This document shows positions 9,097 to 17,276 of a stretch of 64,000 nt of DNA, one piece after another (position 1 is the stretch's first letter; each line of letters starts with the position of its first letter). This DNA is from Actinomadura sp. NAK00032 (lineage in GTDB: Bacteria; Actinomycetota; Actinomycetes; Streptosporangiales; Streptosporangiaceae). The DNA lies in contig NZ_CP054932.1 of assembly GCF_013364275.1 (NCBI RefSeq), positions 744,001-808,000 on the forward strand. Direction: 5' to 3'. A program made the position numbers and the translations under genes. The notes beneath the pieces are model-generated. The model saw only the letters and a list, made by a program, of their open reading frames with translations, was not told the DNA's origin and did no database searches.

Positions 9097-10103
9097 GCGG
9101 CGGACGAGCGGGGGTTGCCGCCGCACGACCACACCCCGTGCGGGCAGTAGTCGGTGATCGACTGGTACACGACGTCGTGCGACATGATCCAGTCGTGCAT
9201 TCCCCGTACATAATCGGGGTTGTCTGAATTGCGGAACAAGCCCCATTCGGGGAACGACAGCGGCTTGCCGTGCGCGGCGGCGAATTCGGCCTGCGCCCGC
9301 AGCCCGTACGGTTCTTCCACGAATTCGGCGAACGACTTCCCGGCCGGCTGGTCGTAGCTGTCGGACCCGATGATGTCGACCGCGTCGTCACCCGGATAGC
9401 ACTCCGTCCACGGGATCGCGTCCCGGCCGCGCGTTGGCGCGAAATCGAACCGGAAACGCTGGCCCGGCACCGCGCGCATGACCGCGACGATCCGCCGCCA
9501 GTACGCCTTCCACGCGCCGGGGTCGGGCGCGCACCGGCCGCCGTAGGACTCCCCGTTCATCTCCCAGCCGAGCACGATGACCGTGTCGCCGGCGCCGAGC
9601 GACACCAGCCGCCGGGCCAGCACCCGGTAGTGGCCGTCGAACGCGCCGGCCGCGCCGCCGCGCAGCAGCGAGCGCAGCACCGGCACCGGGAGCCACCCCT
9701 CGTTCGGGGCCATCATCGGCACGTTGACCACCAGTTTCCGCCGCGGATCGGCGGACTTCCAGTGCGCCCACGGCGCCAGCAGCCCCCACGGGCCCTCGAT
9801 CCCGCGCCAGTCGTCGCCCGGCAGGTAGGTGCGCCCGACCGTCACCGTCGAGCCGAGCCACCGCTGGAACCGGCCGACCCGCGCCACCCCCTCCGGCCCG
9901 GAGCCGAGGAAGGCCCCGAGCGGCACGTAGGACGGCGCCTTCTGGACCGACTGCGAACGCGCCCACGGCACCGCGGCGGAGGTCGCCAGCAGCGCCAGGA
10001 AGGCGAAAACCGCCAGAACCGGCGGGAGCGGACAGAAGGGAAGCGGCCTTTTCCGGCGCGGCTCGAATGGCCGCCCCGCTGAATGGATATCGGCAGCTCG
10101 CAT
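8829..10103 (-). CDS. Secreted GH26-type glycoside hydrolase (beta-mannanase-like)
   Basis: 424 residues with a basic N-terminus and one hydrophobic segment (PPVLAVFAFLALLATSAAVP), giving a signal peptide or anchor. The (beta/alpha)8 domain shows the GH26 catalytic pair: the acid/base Glu in VLGWEMNGESYGGRC and the nucleophile Glu in LSFPEWGLF; DIIGSDSYD and MHDWI fit the same family. It could cleave or edit the exported polymer of the adjacent locus. After AAYRELFGG come ~85 residues rich in P/A/S/T/R whose coding strand is antisense to the GT4 tail. It is divergent from the ATP-grasp gene, with a palindrome between. Mannan specificity is an assumption from the family. Confidence 0.85.
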   Translation of the reverse strand: MRAADIHSAGRPFEPRRKRPLPFCPLPPVLAVFAFLALLATSAAVPWARSQSVQKAPSYVPLGAFLGSGPEGVARVGRFQRWLGSTVTVGRTYLPGDDWRGIEGPWGLLAPWAHWKSADPRRKLVVNVPMMAPNEGWLPVPVLRSLLRGGAAGAFDGHYRVLARRLVSLGAGDTVIVLGWEMNGESYGGRCAPDPGAWKAYWRRIVAVMRAVPGQRFRFDFAPTRGRDAIPWTECYPGDDAVDIIGSDSYDQPAGKSFAEFVEEPYGLRAQAEFAAAHGKPLSFPEWGLFRNSDNPDYVRGMHDWIMSHDVVYQSITDYCPHGVWSCGGNPRSSAAYRELFGGVTAPPPSPSNAPFTPPAAPAGPTGAAKPTTSVPARPVRPSAPATARVSPEASSRASSGAPPRPAATSRVTAASEASVPARS

Positions 10104-10140
10104 GCGTATTGTATGCCCGTGGAGGTCCGCCGCGGAAAAG

Positions 10141-10152
10141 CCGTCCGGACGG
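10141..10152. promoter_or_regulatory. Perfect 12-bp palindrome in divergent promoter
   Basis: CCGTCCGGACGG reads identically on both strands and sits between the start of the GH26 gene (left, -) and the ATP-grasp gene (right, +). Position and symmetry suit a regulator binding site for both, but GC-rich palindromes are common by chance in such DNA. Confidence 0.3.
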
Positions 10153-10185
10153 AAAGAGCAAAGAATTTACGTTAGGAAGGGTGTC

Positions 10186-10215
10186 GTGCGCATCAATCCC
10201 TGGGAATGCGGCTGA
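10186..10215 (+). CDS. Candidate 9-codon leader peptide before the ATP-grasp gene
   Basis: GTG preceded by AGGAAGG at 5-nt spacing, the best Shine-Dalgarno in this leader, opens a frame encoding V/M-RINPWECG and a TGA only 4 nt before the ATG of the ATP-grasp gene. That ATG has no recognisable ribosome site of its own, so reinitiation coupling is plausible. The same AGGAAGG could alternatively serve a GTG at 10181 in the frame of the ATP-grasp gene, but with no spacing. Speculative. Confidence 0.3.
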   Translation: MRINPWECG

Positions 10216-10219
10216 CCGC

Positions 10220-11449
10220 ATGTTCTTCGACACGCGGACCCCGCCGCGCACGCGCCTCGACCCCGGCCTGCCCGTCCTGCTGCTGCGCACCGACCGCAAC
10301 TTCTTCCACCACGGGACGCTCGCGGCGATCCGCAGCCTCGGCCGCGCCGGGGTGCCCGTCCACGCGATCATGGAGGGGCCGGCCAACCCCGCGTCCCGGT
10401 CCCGCTACCTGCACCGCGGGGAGCCGTGGGCGCCGCCCGCCGCGCACCCCGCCGCGCTGGTGGACCACCTGCGCGCGATCGGCGACCGGATCGGCCGCGG
10501 CACCCTCCTGGTCCCGATGGACGACGCCGGCGCGATCTTCGCCGCCGAGCACGCCGACGAGCTGCGGCCCCGCTTCGTCCTCCCCCGCCAGGACCCGGAC
10601 GTCCCCCGCCGCGTCGCCGACAAGGCCCGGCTGCTGGAGGCGTGCGAGAAGTACGGCATCACCTGCCCGCCGAGCCACACGCCCGAGTCCGCCGCGGACG
10701 TGGAGGACGCCGCCGCCGCGCTCGGCCTGCCGCTGATCGCCAAGTGGGCGCGGCCGTGGCGGCTCGGCCCGGGGATGCGCAGCACCACGCTCGCCGGCAC
10801 GCTCGGCGAGCTGCACCGGCTGTTCGCCGCCACCCGCGACCGCGACCCGGACGGGGACGCCGGCCCGCTGATCCTGCAGCGCCGCGTCCCGCCGGCCGGC
10901 GGCGACTGGTTCTTCCAGGGCTACTTCGACGCGAACCTCGACTGCCTGTACGGCGCCACCGGCCGCAAGCACCTCGCGCACCCGCCGCAGGCCGGGCACA
11001 CCGTGTCCGGCGAGTGGGTCGCCAACGCCGAGCTGGAGCGGCTCGCCGTGCGGATCGTCCGGCTGCTCGGCTGCCGCGGCCTCGTCGACCTCGACTTCCG
11101 CCTCGACGCGGGCAGCGGCGGCTACCACCTGCTCGACTTCAACCCCCGGATCGGGGCGCAGTTCCGCCTGTTCACCGACCGCAACGGGCTCGACCTGGCC
11201 CGCGTCCTGCACCTCGACCAGTCGGGCCGCAGCGTCCCGGACGCGCGCCCGGCGCTCGGCCGCACCCTGCTGGTGGAGAACCACTACCTCCAGCAGTCCG
11301 CCGGACGGGCGCTGCTGCGCGCCGGGACCCTGCGCCCGCTGCGCGCGGCCGACGAGTTCGCCTGGTACGCCCGCGACGACCTGCAGCCCTTCCTCGCGCT
11401 GGGCAGGCGCGGCGCGCTGCGGGCGGTCGAGCGGTTCCGCGCCAGGTAA
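10220..11449 (+). CDS. ATP-grasp ligase (COG3919-like)
   Basis: 409-residue ATP-grasp enzyme. The N-terminal domain (LPVLLLRTDRNFFHHGTLAA, AIRSLGRAGVPVHAI) matches the predicted ATP-grasp family found in actinobacterial polysaccharide loci. The ATP-grasp core shows DKARLLEACEKYGITCPP, LPLIAKWARPW with the nucleotide-binding Lys, and the metal-binding end GLVDLDFRLD ... LLDFNPRIGAQF. Such enzymes ligate a carboxylate to an amine or similar nucleophile, so the product may decorate the polymer or make a small molecule. The ATG at 10220 lacks a clear ribosome site. It is followed after 27 bp by a flavin oxidoreductase. Substrates are unknown. Confidence 0.83.
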   Translation: MFFDTRTPPRTRLDPGLPVLLLRTDRNFFHHGTLAAIRSLGRAGVPVHAIMEGPANPASRSRYLHRGEPWAPPAAHPAALVDHLRAIGDRIGRGTLLVPMDDAGAIFAAEHADELRPRFVLPRQDPDVPRRVADKARLLEACEKYGITCPPSHTPESAADVEDAAAALGLPLIAKWARPWRLGPGMRSTTLAGTLGELHRLFAATRDRDPDGDAGPLILQRRVPPAGGDWFFQGYFDANLDCLYGATGRKHLAHPPQAGHTVSGEWVANAELERLAVRIVRLLGCRGLVDLDFRLDAGSGGYHLLDFNPRIGAQFRLFTDRNGLDLARVLHLDQSGRSVPDARPALGRTLLVENHYLQQSAGRALLRAGTLRPLRAADEFAWYARDDLQPFLALGRRGALRAVERFRAR

Positions 11450-11476
11450 CACAACGAACACACGGGGGAGAGAGAC

Positions 11477-12736
11477 ATGAGCGACTCGGTCAGCGACGTC
11501 GTGATCGCCGGCGCCGGGCCCTACGGCCTGTCGACCGCCGCGCACCTGCAGAACCTCGGGCTCGACGTCCGGATCGTCGGCGAGCCGATGCGGTTCTGGG
11601 AGGCGGGCATGCCCGAGGGCATGTTCCTGAAATCGGAGCCGTTCGCGTCCAACCTGGGGGCGCCGCAGCCGGGCCTGCGGTTCACCGACCGCCATCCGGA
11701 CTGGCGGCTCGGCCAGCCGATCCCGCTGGACACCTTCATCGAGTACGGCCGCTGGTTCGCCGCGGCGGCCGTCCCGCAGCGCCCCGACGACCGGGACGCG
11801 CAGGTCGTGAACGTCGAGCGGGGCGGCGCGGGCGGCTACGCCGTCACGCTGTCCACCGGCGAGACGATCGCGGCGCGGGCCGTGGTGCTCGCGGTCGGCG
11901 TCGGCCCGTTCGCGCACCTGCCGGACGAGCTGGCGGGCATGCCGTCCTGGCTCGTCTCGCACAGCAGCGCCCACCGCGACCTCGCCCTGTTCGCCGGCAA
12001 GGAGGTCGCCGTCATCGGCGCCGGGCAGTCGGCCCTGGAGACGGCGGTGCTGCTGGCCGACGCCGGCGCGCACCCGCACGTCATCGCCCGGCGGCCCCGG
12101 CTCGACTGGAACACCGTCCCCGAGGAGCACCGGTCGGCGCGCGACCGGCTGCTCGGCGGCCCCCGCTCCGGCCTCGGCACCGGCTACCGCACCTGGCTGT
12201 GGGCCGAGCGGCCCGGCCTCGTGCGCTACCTGCCGGAGGGGACGCGGCGCCGGATCGTCCGCGAGACGCTGCCGCCGGCCGGGTCCTGGTGGCTGCGCGA
12301 CCGGCTGGACGACCGGGTCCGCGTCTCGACGGGCCGCCGCCTGGCGAAGGCGGTGGAGCAGGAGGACGGCATCGCGCTCACCACCGTCGACCGCCGCGGC
12401 CGCCGCCAGGTCACCGAGGTCGAGCACGTCCTCGCCGCCACCGGGTTCGTGCCCGACGTCGGCCGCCTCGGCATGCTCGCCCCGGCGCTGCGCGGCGCCG
12501 TCGCCACCCGCTACGGCGCCCCCGTCCTCAGCCGGGACTTCGAGGCGTCCACCCCGGGCCTGTACTTCGCCGGCCTGGCCGCGGCCCCGACGTTCGGGCC
12601 CGTCATGCGCTTCGTGCACGGCGCCGCCTTCACCGCGGGCCGCATCTCGCGGCACATCGTCCGCCGGGCCCCGCGCGTGCTCCCGCCCGCGTCCCGCCGG
12701 CCGGACGTCCTCGAATCGGACACGTCCCACCGCTGA
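11477..12736 (+). CDS. FAD/NAD(P)-dependent oxidoreductase, monooxygenase-like
   Basis: 419 residues with two Rossmann sites: VVIAGAGPYGLSTAAHLQNL at the N-terminus for FAD, and VAVIGAGQSALETAVLLADA near residue 175 for NAD(P)H. The GAGPYG variant and the ending ATGFVPDVGRLG / LYFAGLAAAPTFGPVMRFV resemble the L-ornithine/L-lysine N-monooxygenase and flavin monooxygenase clan (COG2072-like). GGGGGAGAG precedes the ATG at good spacing. It forms a pair with the ATP-grasp gene and is closed by a strong hairpin. A pathway making an oxidised amino-acid-type substituent is possible but unproven. Confidence 0.85.
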   Translation: MSDSVSDVVIAGAGPYGLSTAAHLQNLGLDVRIVGEPMRFWEAGMPEGMFLKSEPFASNLGAPQPGLRFTDRHPDWRLGQPIPLDTFIEYGRWFAAAAVPQRPDDRDAQVVNVERGGAGGYAVTLSTGETIAARAVVLAVGVGPFAHLPDELAGMPSWLVSHSSAHRDLALFAGKEVAVIGAGQSALETAVLLADAGAHPHVIARRPRLDWNTVPEEHRSARDRLLGGPRSGLGTGYRTWLWAERPGLVRYLPEGTRRRIVRETLPPAGSWWLRDRLDDRVRVSTGRRLAKAVEQEDGIALTTVDRRGRRQVTEVEHVLAATGFVPDVGRLGMLAPALRGAVATRYGAPVLSRDFEASTPGLYFAGLAAAPTFGPVMRFVHGAAFTAGRISRHIVRRAPRVLPPASRRPDVLESDTSHR

Positions 12737-12751
12737 CCCCCGTCGACCCGT

Positions 12752-12787
12752 CCGCCTCCAGGAGCGCCACCACCCTCCTGGAGGCGG
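12752..12787 (+). terminator. 13-bp hairpin terminator after the oxidoreductase gene
   Basis: CCGCCTCCAGGAG pairs perfectly with CTCCTGGAGGCGG across a 10-nt loop. No strong T-run follows (GCGCTTCTCC), which is common for actinobacterial terminators. It closes the ATP-grasp/oxidoreductase unit. Confidence 0.75.
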
Positions 12788-12873
12788 GCGCTTCTCCGCG
12801 GCCTGCCGGGCCGGGATAAGGATTTTCCCCCGGTGGTGGTGCCTTTCCGCACCAGCCCCGCGGGACGGCGGCG

Positions 12874-13128
12874 TCAGTGGCCCGCCGGGCGGGCGCGGCG
12901 GCGGGAGCGGTCGGCTCGGGCGGTCGCGACGGCCCATTGGCAGCGCCAGTAGAGGGTCCATGCGAGCGATCGCACGCGGTGGGTGCGGGGGCTCTGAGCG
13001 GCGGGGACGGCGGCGAGCACCATGCGGTCGAAGTCGGCGCGGGTGATGAAGCGGTGCGCCTCGCGGCGCGGCGGGCGGCGCCGCCGCGGCGGGCGGAGGC
13101 GGCTGGTCGTGCGCGAGGGGTCGAACAT
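12874..13128 (-). CDS. Small basic hypothetical protein
   Basis: 84 residues, very rich in Arg (about a quarter) with an Arg/Pro N-terminal tract, a middle segment FITRADFDRMVLAAVPAA, and an aromatic stretch WTLYWRCQWAVA near the C-terminus. GAGGAG lies 6-7 nt before the ATG, which supports it being real. I recognise no domain. It stands alone between the oxidoreductase terminator and the exported-protein gene. Confidence 0.55.
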   Translation of the reverse strand: MFDPSRTTSRLRPPRRRRPPRREAHRFITRADFDRMVLAAVPAAQSPRTHRVRSLAWTLYWRCQWAVATARADRSRRRARPAGH

Positions 13129-13428
13129 GGGAACTCCTCGGGGAGCGGTCCGGTAACCGACCGTTCACCGACTGTAGCGCACTCGATACCGGGTCCCATA
13201 CTTCTCCCCGGCTGTCGGAGGAGGAGTGCCGCCGTCCCGGCGAGCCCCGGCAAGAACCGGCAAAGCGGGCGTCGACCGGCCGGAAAGGCGAGCCCGGTAA
13301 AAGGCGAATTCATGGGCCGGTAAATGATCGCGGGACACGCCGTGGAAAAGGACGGCGTCTCCGTGCGGCCGCCGGTTCCGGTGTTACGTTCGAGCGGACC
13401 TCGATTCGACGGCAAAGGGGAACCGGCA
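13129..13428. other. 300-bp intergenic region with an imperfect hairpin
   Basis: Divergent gap between the small basic protein (-) and the exported protein (+). At 13334-13361 GACACGCCGT and ACGGCGTCTC pair 9/10 across the 8-nt loop GGAAAAGG. I see no gene, no convincing -10/-35 pair and no riboswitch signature. Confidence 0.4.
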
Positions 13429-14268
13429 GTGCTTTCCGTACCGATCCGGCGCGGGGCGATCCGCCCGCAGGATCGGCCGCGGCATGCGCTCGTACCCGCT
13501 CTCCTGCGCCTCGCCGCCATCGCCGGCCTCGCGATCGCCGGCTGGATCGTGCTCTCCGCGCTGTACGGCAGCGCCGACGCGGCCGAGCGGCCGGCGCGGC
13601 AGGCCCCCGCGCAGGCCGGCGATCCGGGTTACGCGACGGTCCGGCACTTCACGTCCCGGCCCGGCTGGGACGCGATGGCCGAGGACGCGCGCGAGGTCGG
13701 CGACCACCCGATGCGGTACGTCCAGTCGCGGCGGCACGACCTGTTCGACGACAAGGACAGGGCCGTCCGGCAGGTGCGCCGCCTCGCCGACGACGCCGGG
13801 GTACCGCGCGTCCGGATACCGGACGTGCGGCCGAAGCGGCCCGTCGTCAAGGGGCTCGTGCACCGGGTGACGGACCCGCGGCCCGCACCCCGGCCGGCGG
13901 CCGACGCGCCGCCGCGGCCGGCCGAGCGGCCGGACGGGCACGCCGCCTCCCCGCACGCCGCGGCGCGCAAGGCGCCCAGCGCGGCCGGGCACACCGCCGC
14001 CGCCTCCGGGGCGCCCGCGCACCGGGTGACGGACGACTGCATGGGCTGCCTCGGTGACCAGGAGTCACCCGCGCACGCGCCCGTGACGCCCGCGCCCGAC
14101 GCCCCCTCGGGCGGCGGCTCGACGAGCGGGCACCCGCTCGTCCCGGTCGCCGACCTGCCGCACCGCCGCGGTCCCGCGGCACCGCCGGCCGTGGACGCGA
14201 GCACGTTCCACCGCACGGCGCTGACCGACGTGGCCGCGCCCGGCGGCCCGTCCGTCGTCCCGGACTAG
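13429..14268 (+). CDS. Exported hypothetical protein with Pro/Ala-rich C-terminal half
   Basis: 279 residues from a GTG preceded by AAAGGGG at 8-nt spacing; an ATG 35 codons upstream lacks that support. The N-terminus has basic residues then a single hydrophobic segment (LLRLAAIAGLAIAGWIVLSAL) followed by DAAERPARQ, giving a signal peptide or anchor. The middle (residues ~65-130) is charged and probably folded; the remainder is Pro/Ala/His-rich with one CMGC pair of cysteines (DDCMGCLGDQES). No LPXTG-like sorting motif. It lies just upstream of the chaplin and sortase genes, so a role in the cell envelope of the hyphae is likely, but the family is not recognised. Confidence 0.65.
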   Translation: MLSVPIRRGAIRPQDRPRHALVPALLRLAAIAGLAIAGWIVLSALYGSADAAERPARQAPAQAGDPGYATVRHFTSRPGWDAMAEDAREVGDHPMRYVQSRRHDLFDDKDRAVRQVRRLADDAGVPRVRIPDVRPKRPVVKGLVHRVTDPRPAPRPAADAPPRPAERPDGHAASPHAAARKAPSAAGHTAAASGAPAHRVTDDCMGCLGDQESPAHAPVTPAPDAPSGGGSTSGHPLVPVADLPHRRGPAAPPAVDASTFHRTALTDVAAPGGPSVVPD

Positions 14269-14456
14269 CAGTCCCCAGGCGAGCGCTCCCGCGACGAGCG
14301 CTCCCCGGCCCGGCACCCGGGCCCGCACCGGCCGCTGAGCCGGGTTCCCAATGATCTTTCCTCGATGAGCGACGGCCGCGCATGGCCGCCGCCGGGCTGC
14401 GCCACCCCAGCGGGTCGCGCAGCGATCACCACCGATGCAACAGACAGGAGCAACAC

Positions 14457-15506
14457 ATGCGCATGTGGGCACGCAACACGAGCCGCGCGGCCCTGGTGGC
14501 CGCGGGCGCCGTCGCGATCGGGGCCGCCTTCGGCTCCGGCGCGGCCATCGCCGACACGACCGCGCCGGACGGCGGCCCCGCCGCCGCGGGCGCGTGGCAG
14601 GCCCCGGCCGAGCGCGCCGCCGCGGCCCGGTACGGCGGCGGGGGCGGTGACATGAAGACCTCGGGCACCTTCTCGATCGGCGGTGGCAACCAGGTCTTCG
14701 CGCCGATCACCCTTCCGATCGACGTCTGCGGCAACTCGATCGCGATCGTCGGGCTGAGCCGGGCGCAGTGCAAGGGCGGCGCGAGCGTCTCGTCCGGGGG
14801 CCACGGGCACCACGGCTACCGGACGGCCGAGCCCGCCTGGGGCGGCGGCGGCTGGGACGGCGGAGGCGGCCACGGGGGCATGGAGACCTCCGGCAACTTC
14901 AGCATCCTCGGCGGCAACCAGGTCTACGCGCCGATCACCGCTCCGGTGAGCGTGTGCGGGAACTCGGTCGCGATCGTCGGGATCTCGGAGGCGCAGTGCA
15001 AGGGCGGCGCGTCCGTCGAGCGCGGCGGCAAGCCCCCGAAGATGCGGACCTCGGGCAACTTCAGCATCCTCGGCGGCAACCAGGTGTTCGCGCCGATCAC
15101 CGCGCCGATCAGCGTCTGCGGGAACTCCATCGCGGTCATCGGGATCTCCCAGGCGCAGTGCAAGGGCGGCGCGTTCGTCGGGGACGGCGGCGAGGAGCTG
15201 CCGCCCACGCTGCGGACGCCGCCCGTGAAGAAGAAGCACAAGAAGCCGTACAAGCCGTCCAAGCACCGTCCGGCGGCCAAGCACAAGAAGCTGCCCTCGA
15301 CGCTGCGTCCGGCCAACTCCCGCATGGCGGGACCGATCCCCGGCTCGGAGGGCGGGGACAGCCTGGGCCCGGTGAAGAGGGCCATCAACACGCTGAAGAA
15401 GTTCGTCCCGCTGCCGGGAGTGGACGTCTCGCCGGGCGAGGTCGGGCCGAAGCTGCCGACCGACGGCGAGATGCCGGTCCGGGTCGGCACGCCGGTCCTG
15501 CACTGA
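14457..15506 (+). CDS. Chaplin-type surface protein with three repeats and a Lys-rich tail
   Basis: 349 residues. CAGGAG precedes the ATG by 6 nt. A signal peptide (RAALVAAGAVAIGAAFGSGAAIA) is followed by three near-identical chaplin-type repeats, each about 38 residues with two Cys: the cores are NQVFAPITLPIDVCGNSIAI, NQVYAPITAPVSVCGNSVAI and NQVFAPITAPISVCGNSIAV, each ending AQCKGGA. Chaplins are amyloid-forming secreted proteins that coat aerial hyphae of streptomycetes. Gly/His-rich linkers join repeats 1 and 2. After the third repeat there is a Lys-rich stretch (VKKKHKKPYKPSKHRPAAKH) and a ~90-residue Pro/Gly tail. No C-terminal LAXTG/LPXTG plus hydrophobic anchor is present, unlike the long ChpA-C chaplins. 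Confidence 0.82.
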   Translation: MRMWARNTSRAALVAAGAVAIGAAFGSGAAIADTTAPDGGPAAAGAWQAPAERAAAARYGGGGGDMKTSGTFSIGGGNQVFAPITLPIDVCGNSIAIVGLSRAQCKGGASVSSGGHGHHGYRTAEPAWGGGGWDGGGGHGGMETSGNFSILGGNQVYAPITAPVSVCGNSVAIVGISEAQCKGGASVERGGKPPKMRTSGNFSILGGNQVFAPITAPISVCGNSIAVIGISQAQCKGGAFVGDGGEELPPTLRTPPVKKKHKKPYKPSKHRPAAKHKKLPSTLRPANSRMAGPIPGSEGGDSLGPVKRAINTLKKFVPLPGVDVSPGEVGPKLPTDGEMPVRVGTPVLH

Positions 15507-15617
15507 GCCGGAACCGGCGCGGATGACGATCCGCGGCCGGTGAACCGCGGTGAGGGGGCGGCAGACGTGCCGTCCCTTCCCCACGGCAGAGCACTCCAGA
15601 CCGATTGGGGCGAAACC

Positions 15618-16211
15618 ATGCTCGACCGAGAATCGTTCGGCGCGGTGGCCGTCGCCGTGTGCTGCGGCGCGTCCGTGCTGGGCGTCTCCCAGATGCCCGC
15701 GCAGGCCCGGGCCCAGGTGCAGGCGCAGGCGACCGCCCAGGCGGCGCCCGCGCGCGCCGCGTCGGCGGTGGCCCGTGCGCGCCCGAAGCGGGGCGCGCTG
15801 ATCGGGCAGATCCGGATCAAGCGGATGCGGCTGAAGGCGCCGGTCCGGGAGGGCGTCGGCCAGGCGGTCCTGCGCCGCGCCGTCGGGCACTACCCGGGGA
15901 CCGGCCTTCCGGGCCGCGACGGCAACACGGTGCTGCTCGGCCACCGGACGACCTGGCGGCACCCGTTCAACAAGCTCGACCGGATGCGGCGCGGCGACCG
16001 GATCGTCCTGCGCGTGGGCCGCGTGACCTACGTGTACAAGGTGCGCACCAAGCGCGTCATCAAGCCGCGCGACCGGCGCGTCCTGGAGCCGGTGCCGTTC
16101 AAGCGGGCCAGCGCCCCGAACGGGCAGTACCTCACGCTCATCACCTGCACGCCCAAGGGCTCGGACGCCCGCCGGCTCGTCGTCGTGGGCACGCTCCAGT
16201 CGAAGCGCTGA
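15618..16211 (+). CDS. Class E-like sortase
   Basis: 197-residue transpeptidase with an N-terminal hydrophobic segment (GAVAVAVCCGASVLGVS) and an Ala/Gln-rich spacer. The sortase barrel spans ~60-195: HYPGTGLPGRDGNTVLLGH, with catalytic His109 in LGHRTTW; catalytic Cys177 in LTLITCTPKG; and the Arg at 185/186 in DARRLVVVGTL. The length, YPGT motif and TC context match actinobacterial class E sortases, which usually act on LAXTG-type signals. An upstream in-frame start would add a non-hydrophobic leader; ATG 15618 places the hydrophobic segment at the N-terminus. It lies 111 bp after the chaplin gene, whose product has no sorting motif. Confidence 0.87.
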   Translation: MLDRESFGAVAVAVCCGASVLGVSQMPAQARAQVQAQATAQAAPARAASAVARARPKRGALIGQIRIKRMRLKAPVREGVGQAVLRRAVGHYPGTGLPGRDGNTVLLGHRTTWRHPFNKLDRMRRGDRIVLRVGRVTYVYKVRTKRVIKPRDRRVLEPVPFKRASAPNGQYLTLITCTPKGSDARRLVVVGTLQSKR

Positions 16212-16274
16212 CCGGGGCCCCGAAACGCAGTACCCAGGCCGGACGGTGGACGACGTGGTGCGGCTCCGCGTCGT

Positions 16275-17276
16275 TCACCGTCCGCCGTAGAGGGCGATCA
16301 GGCCGTCGTAGTCGCCCTTGCCGAGGGTGGTGGGACTGGTGTCGCAGGAGGCGAGGGCCGGCGCCATGGTGAGGTTCTCGTGCTCGATGCCCTCGACGTG
16401 GGTCAGGCCGAAGACATGGCCCGCCTCGTGCGTGGCGACCGCCTCGGCGGAGTAGGCGCCCGCCGGGCACGTCCCGCTCGTCCACCACTTCTTGCCGCGC
16501 ACCTGCAGCGCCATGTCGGTCTCGACCGTCGTCGACCCGAGGTGCCAGGTGCAGGTGGCGGCGAGGACGTCGTTCTCCGCGCTCTGCAAGGACAGCCAGC
16601 CGAAGGTGTTGACGCGGTCCCGTTTCGCGCAGGCGGCGGCGCTGGTCACGTTCGGCGGCCGGTTCCCCTGCCCGGCGTAGCGCGCACCCACGTCCGGCAG
16701 GGGCGCGAAGCGGCCGCCGTTGCAGTCGGTATGGGCGTTCACCATGTTGGACACGCCCGTCGCTATGGGCCCCCTGGGCAGCCCGGCCGTGCCCGCGTAG
16801 TAGTGCCACTGGACGGCGGTGCCCTTCCGCCACTTGCTCGGCCCGGCGCGGTGGGCGCCGTCCGCGCAGGCCGACGCCGGCGCCCGGAAGGCGCGCGGCC
16901 GGCCGTGCGGCGCCCGCCCGCCGCGCGTCCCGATGGTGACCAGGCCGGCCCGCTCGTCCACCCGGATGCGCAGCTCGGCGCCGCCGTCGGTGCGCAGCGC
17001 GTGCGCGACCAGCGAGGTCCCGTCGGACGGGACGACCGCGGTGAGCCCGTTCGCGCCGCGCACCGCACGGCCGCGCAGATCGCAGTCGGCGATCTTCACC
17101 CGCTGCGGCATCGTGCGGGCGGACAGTGTCCCGCCGGGCTTGCACCACGCGGGCGCCCGCCGCGGTTCGGCGAGGGCCGTGCCGGTGAGCAACGTGCCGG
17201 TGAAGCCCGTGCCGGCGAGCGCGGCGGCGGCCGCTGCGGCCCCCGCCCTCAGGGCCGCCCGTGGAAAGTCGCGCAT
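16275..17276 (-). CDS. Secreted matrixin-type zinc metalloprotease
   Basis: 333 residues with an Ala-rich signal peptide (RAALRAGAAAAAAALAGTGF). GGAGA lies 8 nt before the ATG at 17276; longer reading from an upstream start would bury the signal peptide. The zinc site THEAGHVFGLTHVEG (His283, His287, His293, catalytic Glu284) is the HExxHxxGxxH metzincin motif and TMAP supplies the Met-turn (Met304). At least ten cysteines suggest disulfides. The N-terminal ~150 residues before KWRKGTAVQWHYY (start of the protease domain) show no family I recognise. It converges on the sortase gene and diverges from the PRC-barrel gene. Confidence 0.82.
   Translation of the reverse strand: MRDFPRAALRAGAAAAAAALAGTGFTGTLLTGTALAEPRRAPAWCKPGGTLSARTMPQRVKIADCDLRGRAVRGANGLTAVVPSDGTSLVAHALRTDGGAELRIRVDERAGLVTIGTRGGRAPHGRPRAFRAPASACADGAHRAGPSKWRKGTAVQWHYYAGTAGLPRGPIATGVSNMVNAHTDCNGGRFAPLPDVGARYAGQGNRPPNVTSAAACAKRDRVNTFGWLSLQSAENDVLAATCTWHLGSTTVETDMALQVRGKKWWTSGTCPAGAYSAEAVATHEAGHVFGLTHVEGIEHENLTMAPALASCDTSPTTLGKGDYDGLIALYGGR

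Noticed and set aside
10193..13168. 991-residue open frame on the minus strand
   Set aside because: It is antisense to the ATP-grasp and oxidoreductase genes, Arg/Gly/Ala/Pro-rich without domains, and arises from the lack of stops in GC-rich DNA.
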